Source: CAWGJF01 sp963715745 (GTDB lineage: Bacteria; Bacteroidota; Ignavibacteria; Ignavibacteriales; Ignavibacteriaceae). Taken from it: 64,000 nt of DNA. Of this stretch, positions 26,587-33,065 are shown piece by piece. The notes under the pieces are model-generated. The model made no database searches and was not told the DNA's origin. It saw only the letters and a program-made list of their open reading frames with translations. The DNA lies in contig OY970271.1 of the NCBI GenBank assembly GCA_963715745.1, positions 62,001-126,000 on the forward strand. The letters are read 5' to 3'. Position numbers and translations under genes: made by a program. How positions within the stretch are numbered: position 1 is the stretch's first letter; every line of letters starts with the position of its first letter.

Positions 26587-28329
26587 TTATTTCAAAAAAA
26601 ACATCTTCTTTGTCTGGACTATGTCTTCTGCTTGTAACTTGTAAAAATAAATTCCCGTCGAAAGATTTTTCACTGAGAATTCAACTTCATGTTTTCCCTT
26701 AGATAAATAATCATCAACCAAGGTGGTAATTTCGTTTCCAAGAATATCATAAACCTTAAGTGTTTGCCAACTATTTACTGCAGATTGCCAACTGATCCTT
26801 GTAGTTGGGTTGAAAGGATTCGGATAATTCTGATATAAAACAAAATTATCTGGCACCGGTTTCTCTTCTTTAACTACCACTGTACCATCATTTGTAAAAA
26901 AAATTAAGATATCTTCAAGTTCGTCTATTCCCGTCATATCCATATCTCCGTCGTTATCACGATCATGTAAGACAACACAACTTCCGGCAGAATTTGACGG
27001 AAGGTCAGTTCGGTTTATAAAATTTCCGGAACCATCATTTTCGTAAATGGTAAAATTATCTCCGCTGAAGTTTGCAGAAACCAAATCAAGATCATTATCT
27101 CCATCTATATCTCCCAAATCAACAGAAAGAGGGAAAGCGCCAACGGGATAAGTAACCGGATTTCCAAAATTGCCTGTACTATCACATAATACAACAGCGA
27201 CAGTTCCTTCACTCGAATTCGCACAGACGACATCGGGGACTTCATCACCATTTACATCTCCGGCAGCAACCATCCAAGGACCGTTTCCGGTTACAACAAC
27301 ATCTGAAAAAGTAAAACCTCCATTACCATCTCCAAGAAAAAGAGCAACCTGATCAGAGTTTATTCCGCCGATAAATAAATCCATTATTCCGTCTGCATTT
27401 ACATCCGCAGTTGCAAGAGCTGTTTCGCCATTGATGCCAGCCTCAAAATTTGCTGAAGGAGCAAATGTACCATTACCATTATTCAACAAAACAGAAACAT
27501 TACTTGCATACCTGTTTGCAGTAACTATATCACAAAAACCATCTCCGTCAGCATCAAGCACCACCAGACCGCGAACACCATTACCTGTTATATAATTCTG
27601 ACTTGAAGGAAAACCACCTGTTCCATCTCCTTGGAAAACGGTTACGATATTGCTTTCACCTGAACCAACTACAAAATCAATTATTCCATCGTTGTTGTAA
27701 TCGAAACCTTCGTTTGTGCTGGTAGTTGAACCACCGGGAATAGCAAAAGTCGTAAAATCATTGAACCCCCCACCTTGGTCATTCAGAAAGACACGAATAT
27801 CTGCCGGTCTTTCATTTGGCACTACAAAATCGCTCCATCCGTCGCCATTAAAATCACCAGCATACGTTCCATAAGTTTGTATCCATCCTTCGCCCGGTTC
27901 TCTTGTACTTATAGTACTTGCACGAGTCAGTTCCATTGAAGCAGACAAAGATTTTGTCCAGAAGTTCCAGGCAAAACCTTTTGCAAGAGAGTCACCACTT
28001 ATATCTCTTATCCCTTTTGATAAAGAAATAGTAACCCATTCACCATAAAAAAAGTTTTTATCCGGTGTGAAGAGAATAGATGATGTATCATTAAAAACTG
28101 AAATTTTCCCCCTATGAATCCCCGACCATCTGCCGAATACCTGGAATGTTGTATCATCAAATGAAGTAATATCAATTGCGCGATTAAAATTAATCACAAT
28201 TTCCAAAGAAGGAAGAAAGTTTATCGATTGAGCGGGCGGGGTTACACTATTTACCTTAAAGCTTTGCCCAGTTGTAACCTGAATACTAAATAATACCATA
28301 CCCCAAAACATTAAAAATGATTTCATCAT
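26587..28329 (-). CDS. Secreted FG-GAP/VCBS repeat protein with Ig-like and type IX sorting domains
   Basis: A 580-aa protein with a signal peptide ending TGQ. An N-terminal Big_5-like Ig domain (SLEIVINFNRAIDITSF) is followed by about seven FG-GAP/VCBS repeats with calcium-binding DxDGDGxxD-type loops (GDFNGDGWSDFVV, DADGDGFCDIVTA, GDIDGDNDLDLVSA). The C-terminus is the sorting domain (YQNYPNPFNPTTRISW... to VQTKKMFFLK). It is likely a cell-surface seven-blade propeller; the binding target is unknown. Confidence 0.88.
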   Translation of the reverse strand: MMKSFLMFWGMVLFSIQVTTGQSFKVNSVTPPAQSINFLPSLEIVINFNRAIDITSFDDTTFQVFGRWSGIHRGKISVFNDTSSILFTPDKNFFYGEWVTISLSKGIRDISGDSLAKGFAWNFWTKSLSASMELTRASTISTREPGEGWIQTYGTYAGDFNGDGWSDFVVPNERPADIRVFLNDQGGGFNDFTTFAIPGGSTTSTNEGFDYNNDGIIDFVVGSGESNIVTVFQGDGTGGFPSSQNYITGNGVRGLVVLDADGDGFCDIVTANRYASNVSVLLNNGNGTFAPSANFEAGINGETALATADVNADGIMDLFIGGINSDQVALFLGDGNGGFTFSDVVVTGNGPWMVAAGDVNGDEVPDVVCANSSEGTVAVVLCDSTGNFGNPVTYPVGAFPLSVDLGDIDGDNDLDLVSANFSGDNFTIYENDGSGNFINRTDLPSNSAGSCVVLHDRDNDGDMDMTGIDELEDILIFFTNDGTVVVKEEKPVPDNFVLYQNYPNPFNPTTRISWQSAVNSWQTLKVYDILGNEITTLVDDYLSKGKHEVEFSVKNLSTGIYFYKLQAEDIVQTKKMFFLK

Positions 28330-28480
28330 TAGGCTTTCTTTGGTGAATTATTTTTTAATATAAGCTTTTTCACACATAAAAAAACATCAACTTTTGGGTT
28401 TTTTATGATTTATCTTTCACTATAAATATCATTAATTTACTGTGTTAAATATTCTTAAATATTGGTTATCGGGGTAAAAA

Positions 28481-29722
28481 ATGAAAACTAATTACTTTTT
28501 AATTACTCTCCTGTTATCAACCCTTCTAATCTCTTCGCTTTACTCACAGGATAAAAATGACAAGGGAATTTTCGTTGAGGAAAAAGATGGTTTTTACAAG
28601 AATGAAATAATGAAGAGCATAAAAGATTTTGAGACACCAAAGAAGGAAAAAGAAAAAAAATTTGTTGTCGATTTTGATGGAATGGATCTTCCCAAAAGCA
28701 AAGATGAATTTAAAAGCTACTGGTACAATGATCCTATTTCCCAGGGAAACACCGGAACGTGCTGGTGCTTTTCAACAACATCTTTTTTAGAGTCTGAAAT
28801 TTACCGCTTACATAATAAGAAAGTAAAGCTTTCTGAAATGTACACGGTTTACTGGGAGTATGTTGAAAAAGCAAATAGATTTATAAAGGAAAGAGGCAAC
28901 TCTGCTTTTGAAGAAGGTTCTGAAGCAAACGCCGTTACAAGGATCTGGAAAAAATATGGTGTAATTCCTGAAGATGCTTATAATGGAATGATGCCGGGAC
29001 AAAAATTTCACAATCATAAAAAGATGTACGGTGAAATGAAATCATATTTAAATAATGTTAAAGAAGAAAACGCATGGAATGAAGAAGAAGCTATAGAAAC
29101 AATAAAATCTATTATGAATCATTATATGGGTGTACCCCCGGCAAAAGTTTCCGTTGAAGGGAAAGAATATACACCTAAAGAATATCTCAATAATTATCTT
29201 CAATTAAATCCTGATGATTATGTTGATATACTTTCCTACATGCAAAAACCGTATTATCAGCAGGTTGAATACGAAGTTCCTGATAACTGGTGGCATAGCT
29301 CAGATTATTACAACGTTCCGTTAGATGTTTTTATGCAGGCATTAAAAAGTGCAATAAGAAATGGTTACACAGTTGCTCTTGGTGGTGATGTTTCTGAACC
29401 AGGTTACGATTCCTGGCATAAGGTTGCTATTGTTCCCTCATTTGATATTCCTTCAGAAAATATCGATGAAAATGCCCGTCAATTTAGGTTTACAAACAAA
29501 TCAACAACTGATGATCACGGGATTCATCTTGTTGGCTATATGGAAAAAGATGGAAAGGACTGGTACCTGATAAAAGATTCCGGATCCGGTTCAAGAAATA
29601 CAGGCGACAAAGGTTTTTACTATTACAATGAAGATTATGTAAAACTTAAGATGATGGATTTTATGGTTCATAAAGATGCGGTTAAAATGCTCCTGCAAAA
29701 ATTTATTGAGCAAAATCAATAA
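28481..29722 (+). CDS. Secreted C1-family (papain/bleomycin-hydrolase-like) cysteine peptidase
   Basis: A 413-aa protein with a signal peptide. The active-site block SQGNTGTCWCFSTTSFLESE carries the oxyanion Gln and the nucleophile Cys (GTCWCFS), and the His block is DDHGIHLVGYM. The third catalytic position, normally Asn in KNSWG or ENSWG, reads IKDSGSG, so Asp replaces Asn. The SEMYTVYWEYVEKANRF helix resembles the bleomycin hydrolase/aminopeptidase C group. It has a GGGG ribosome site and a terminator of its own. Confidence 0.87.
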   Translation: MKTNYFLITLLLSTLLISSLYSQDKNDKGIFVEEKDGFYKNEIMKSIKDFETPKKEKEKKFVVDFDGMDLPKSKDEFKSYWYNDPISQGNTGTCWCFSTTSFLESEIYRLHNKKVKLSEMYTVYWEYVEKANRFIKERGNSAFEEGSEANAVTRIWKKYGVIPEDAYNGMMPGQKFHNHKKMYGEMKSYLNNVKEENAWNEEEAIETIKSIMNHYMGVPPAKVSVEGKEYTPKEYLNNYLQLNPDDYVDILSYMQKPYYQQVEYEVPDNWWHSSDYYNVPLDVFMQALKSAIRNGYTVALGGDVSEPGYDSWHKVAIVPSFDIPSENIDENARQFRFTNKSTTDDHGIHLVGYMEKDGKDWYLIKDSGSGSRNTGDKGFYYYNEDYVKLKMMDFMVHKDAVKMLLQKFIEQNQ

Positions 29723-29750
29723 AGCTTCAACAAATTCTATATTGTTATAC

Positions 29751-29775
29751 GGGGTTCATAATTGAACCCCTTTTT
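29751..29775 (+). terminator. Rho-independent terminator of the C1 peptidase gene
   Basis: GGGGTTCA and TGAACCCC form a perfect 8-bp stem with a TAAT loop (29751-29770), followed by five T. It lies 28 bp after the stop. Confidence 0.92.
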
Positions 29776-29895
29776 ATTTTCATTTCAAAATCTTTTAATT
29801 CCCTAAAAACTTATCGTGATTGCCATCATATTGAACTGTTATTATTCACATAGTTTGCTATCTTTATATATCCTTCATTTAATTAGGATTTGCCA

Positions 29896-31206
29896 ATGTT
29901 TAATCATGAAAGTGACACTACAACTTTAAATAAAATAACAGAGCTGAAAGCGGATCGGAAAAATCTTATTAACCGTTTTAAAAATGTAAGATCATTTTCA
30001 CTACTTTTATGTGAACCACTTGAAATTGAAGATTATGTTATTCAATCAATGCCGGATGTAAGTCCGACAAAGTGGCATCTTGCGCATACAAGCTGGTTTT
30101 TTGAAGCTTTTGTTCTGCACAAAGCCAACCCGAATTACAAATCAATTAATCCGTTGTACAATTATCTTTTTAATTCATATTACATACAGGTTGGTGAAAG
30201 GTGGTTCAGACCAAACCGAGGAATTTTATCACGCCCGACAGTTAAGCAGGTTTTTGAATACCGGACTTATGTTGATGAGCATGTAATTAATTTTATTGAA
30301 ATGTGCAGTGAGGAAATTTTCAATGAATATTTTCCGGTAATTGAAATCGGTTTAAACCATGAACAGCAGCATCAGGAACTTTTGTTAACTGATATTAAGC
30401 ATGTTCTTTCATTTAATCCGCTTCGTCCGGTTTACTCAGAAAGGGAAATTATAAGTACAAATAATATTGCTTCTGAAAACTGGATTGAATTTGATGAAGG
30501 CGTTTTTGAAATAGGTAACAACGGAAAAAGTTTTTGTTATGATAATGAAACACCTGTTCATAAAGAATTCATTAATTCTTTTGCTCTTGCCGACAGACTT
30601 GTTACCAATCGTGAATATATCGAATTCATAGAAGACGGCGGATATGAAAAACCAACCTTATGGCTTTCTGATGGCTGGGCAACATTGGAAAGTGAAAAAT
30701 GGAAAGCCCCACTCTATTGGGAAAAGAAGGAGGGTGAGTGGTACAACTTCACACTCAATGGATTAAGAATAGTTAATCCGGATGAACCGGTTTGTCATGT
30801 AAGTCACTATGAAGCAGATGCTTTTGCCGCATGGAAAGGAAACCGATTACCTACTGAATTTGAGTGGGAAGTTGCTGCTTCTTTACTTGAGATTGAAGGT
30901 AATTTTGTTGATGATAAAAATTTTCACACAACGCCGTTAAAGGAAAATAACACTAAAAGATTAAAACAGATATTTGGAGATGTCTGGGAATGGACACAGA
31001 GCGCATATCTTCCTTACCCGGGTTATAAACCATTGCCTGGAGCTCTCGGTGAATACAACGGAAAATTTATGTCCGGACAAATGGTTTTGCGCGGCGGTTC
31101 CTGTGCAACTTCAAAATCACATATAAGAAAAACTTACCGCAACTTTTTTCCTCCTCACGCAAGATGGCAATTTACCGGGATAAGATTAGCAAAGGATAAC
31201 AAATAA
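29896..31206 (+). CDS. egtB: Ergothioneine biosynthesis protein EgtB (sulfoxide synthase)
   Basis: A 436-aa non-haem iron enzyme joining a thiol donor to trimethylhistidine. The N-terminal DinB-like domain contains SPTKWHLAHTSWFFE and the iron ligands HEQQHQE (HxxxHxE). The C-terminal FGE-sulfatase (formylglycine-generating-enzyme-like) domain has RLPTEFEWEVAA and ends FRxxFPPHARWQFTGIRLA. The start is ATG at 29896 with AGGA 7 nt upstream; a TTG two codons earlier is less likely. It forms a two-gene operon with egtD, 3 bp downstream. Whether the sulfur donor is cysteine or gamma-glutamylcysteine cannot be told. Confidence 0.93.
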   Translation: MFNHESDTTTLNKITELKADRKNLINRFKNVRSFSLLLCEPLEIEDYVIQSMPDVSPTKWHLAHTSWFFEAFVLHKANPNYKSINPLYNYLFNSYYIQVGERWFRPNRGILSRPTVKQVFEYRTYVDEHVINFIEMCSEEIFNEYFPVIEIGLNHEQQHQELLLTDIKHVLSFNPLRPVYSEREIISTNNIASENWIEFDEGVFEIGNNGKSFCYDNETPVHKEFINSFALADRLVTNREYIEFIEDGGYEKPTLWLSDGWATLESEKWKAPLYWEKKEGEWYNFTLNGLRIVNPDEPVCHVSHYEADAFAAWKGNRLPTEFEWEVAASLLEIEGNFVDDKNFHTTPLKENNTKRLKQIFGDVWEWTQSAYLPYPGYKPLPGALGEYNGKFMSGQMVLRGGSCATSKSHIRKTYRNFFPPHARWQFTGIRLAKDNK

Positions 31207-31209
31207 TTT

Positions 31210-32157
31210 ATGGTAGTTAAAACATTAGAAATTCCTCAGGAAGATTTGCTGACAGAAGTAATTGATGGGTTAAGTAAACAGCAGAAGATGCTTCCAAGTA
31301 AATTATTTTATGATGAAAAAGGTTCACGTCTTTTCGATATGATCTGTGAACTGGATGAATATTATCCAACCAGAACAGAGACAAAAATCCTAAGTGATAA
31401 TATAAACGAAATCACTTCATTTATCGGCGATAAATGTGTACTTGTTGAATTAGGAAGCGGAAGCAGCGTAAAAATAAAACTGCTCTTGGATCACCTGAAA
31501 AATCTTGCTGCTTATGTTCCGGTTGATATTTCTGCGGATCATCTAATTAAATCAACAAAATTATTGCAGGATGAATATTCTAATTTAAATGTATACCCTC
31601 TCGCAGCAGATTATACGCGCTGGTTTTCCTTGCCTGAAATAAAAGAAGACTATAATTCAATTGATGCATTTTATCCCGGTTCTACCATCGGGAATTTTAC
31701 ACCCGAAGAAGCAAGAGAATTTTTAGAAAGAATCGCTGAAATCTGCGGCAAAGGTAGTGGACTTTTAATCGGCGTCGATCTTCAGAAAGATGAAAACATT
31801 TTAAACAAAGCTTATAACGACAGCGAAGGAATAACTGCTGAATTTAACTTGAATATTCTTAATCACATCAACAACCAGCTTGGAGCAAATTTTGATTTGT
31901 CAAAATTCAAACACCAGGCTTTTTACAACAAAAAAGAAGGCAGGATTGAAATGCACCTGCTAGGCCTTGCACAACAGGTTGTAAAATTAAATGATCACAG
32001 CTTTTCAATCGGCAGGTATGAAACAATACTCACAGAATATTCTTATAAATATACGATTGAAGGTTTTGCTGAATTGGTAAAAGGTATTTATGAAGTGGAA
32101 AAAGTCTGGATTGATAGGAACAAACTTTTCAGTGTTCAGTTTTTAAGAACGTTGTAA
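31210..32157 (+). CDS. egtD: L-histidine N(alpha)-methyltransferase EgtD
   Basis: A 315-aa SAM-dependent methyltransferase that makes hercynine from histidine, the first step of ergothioneine synthesis. Signatures are PSKLFYDEKGSRLFDMICEL, the DEYYPTRTETKIL segment, the SAM loop VELGSGSSVKIKLLL, and YPGSTIGNFTPEEA. Length is typical. It directly follows egtB. No egtA, egtC or egtE homologue is seen nearby, so the last lyase step must be elsewhere or non-dedicated. Confidence 0.94.
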   Translation: MVVKTLEIPQEDLLTEVIDGLSKQQKMLPSKLFYDEKGSRLFDMICELDEYYPTRTETKILSDNINEITSFIGDKCVLVELGSGSSVKIKLLLDHLKNLAAYVPVDISADHLIKSTKLLQDEYSNLNVYPLAADYTRWFSLPEIKEDYNSIDAFYPGSTIGNFTPEEAREFLERIAEICGKGSGLLIGVDLQKDENILNKAYNDSEGITAEFNLNILNHINNQLGANFDLSKFKHQAFYNKKEGRIEMHLLGLAQQVVKLNDHSFSIGRYETILTEYSYKYTIEGFAELVKGIYEVEKVWIDRNKLFSVQFLRTL

Positions 32158-32159
32158 AT

Positions 32160-32660
32160 TTACTCGGCCGGCGGCATTCCGTAGTTTACCCATTCCTCTT
32201 TCGAAGGGCCATACGGACCTACAACTTTTAAACCCGCAAGTCTCATAACAACTATCAATTCTCCCCTATGATGAGCCTGATGTTTTACAAGCGATAACAA
32301 AGTTTTTCCGTTCTTCCACATCTCACCGTACATATCGACTTCTTCTTCCAATGAAGCATCAGTCCAGTTTTTCTTAACAGCTTCAAGCATATTATCGGAA
32401 GCTTTTTTATACTCAACACAAATTTCTCTGGCAGTTGCAGGAACGGGTGCTTTATCATCTATCGAATCAAAACTCAATCCCGTCCGCTGAACCATTTCCG
32501 GAATTGTTACTGTTATGTGCCAGGCAAGCCGTCCTGCCATTCTGACATTCTCGTTAAATTTTTTATTGAGGACTTCATCGGTAAGATTATTAAAAAGCTT
32601 TAGTGTTGTTTCCGATTCGTATTTCCAATCGGAAATGAAATCAGATATTTTGTGGTACAT
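32160..32660 (-). CDS. DinB-family metal-binding protein
   Basis: A 166-aa four-helix-bundle protein with the three metal-ligand histidines typical of DinB/YfiT: one in LAWHITVTIPEM and two in KHQAHHRGELIVVMRL. Members include thiol-dependent transferases and damage-inducible proteins. It is convergent with egtD, 2 bp apart. A thiol link to the neighbouring ergothioneine genes is possible but unproven. Confidence 0.87.
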   Translation of the reverse strand: MYHKISDFISDWKYESETTLKLFNNLTDEVLNKKFNENVRMAGRLAWHITVTIPEMVQRTGLSFDSIDDKAPVPATAREICVEYKKASDNMLEAVKKNWTDASLEEEVDMYGEMWKNGKTLLSLVKHQAHHRGELIVVMRLAGLKVVGPYGPSKEEWVNYGMPPAE

Positions 32661-32693
32661 ATTTCCCCTTATAATATTTTATTGCATTAATGC

Positions 32694-32720
32694 GTCATGC
32701 TGAACTTGTTTCAGCATCTC
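32694..32720 (+). repeat. Left inverted hairpin repeat of the GIY-YIG unit
   Basis: The unit starts GTCATGCTGAA and ends TTCAGCATCTC. ATGCTGAA and TTCAGCAT form an 8-bp stem with a short loop. Similar GTCATnCTGAA...TTCAGnAT palindromes are familiar as dispersed intergenic repeats in Bacteroidota-type genomes. Confidence 0.75.
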
Positions 32721-33006
32721 ATGTCACAAACTCTTTTGAAAGATCGCTCCAATCTCTATTTACTGATTCTATAAGATTTATTTTCCACTGCCGGTGCCAA
32801 TTCTTTAACTGTTTTTCTCTCTTAATTGCGTCATTTATATTATTAAAAACTTCACAATAAACAAGCTTCGTCATATTATACTTTTTTGTAAAACCATCTA
32901 CAAATTTATTTTTATGTTCATAAAGTCTTCTTGATAAATCATTAGTCACACCTATGTAAAGTGTCTTGGATTGGTTTGATAAAATGTAAACGTAAGAATC
33001 ACTCAT
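32719..33006 (-). CDS. GIY-YIG domain nuclease
   Basis: A 95-aa stand-alone GIY-YIG nuclease (UPF0213/YhbQ-like group). The catalytic signature is YVYILSNQSKTLYIGVTNDL at residues 5-24, with the following RRLYEHK block and a conserved KREKQLKNWHRQWKINLIE near the C-terminus. It probably nicks or cuts DNA. Both gene ends merge with hairpin repeats, suggesting that the gene and the repeats travel together. It is intact in frame. Confidence 0.92.
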   Translation of the reverse strand: MSDSYVYILSNQSKTLYIGVTNDLSRRLYEHKNKFVDGFTKKYNMTKLVYCEVFNNINDAIKREKQLKNWHRQWKINLIESVNRDWSDLSKEFVT

Positions 33007-33012
33007 AAAAAA

Positions 33013-33039
33013 GAGATCCTGAAATAAATTCAGGATGAC
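33013..33039 (-). repeat. Right inverted hairpin repeat of the GIY-YIG unit
   Basis: Read on the minus strand it starts GTCATCCTGAA and ends TTCAGGATCTC, with an 8-bp stem. Relative to the left unit, positions 6 and 22 changed together (G..C to C..G), keeping the stem. Another half-unit, GTTCAGAATGAC, lies just beyond at 33049-33060. Confidence 0.75.
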
Positions 33040-33065
33040 TGCTAGTCAGTTCAGAATGACATTTA

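Larger units (their letters stand above)
32694..33039 (-). mobile_element. Candidate miniature mobile unit: GIY-YIG gene between inverted hairpin repeats
   Basis: The GIY-YIG gene is bracketed by two 27-bp hairpin units in inverted orientation (32694-32720 and 33013-33039), matching at 23 of 27 positions. Two of the four differences are paired changes that keep the hairpin stem. The left hairpin abuts the stop codon and the right one ends 10 bp before the ATG, so the unit is only gene plus ends. A TGC triplet flanks both sides, which may be chance. No such element type is known to me for certain; the call is inference. Confidence 0.5.
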
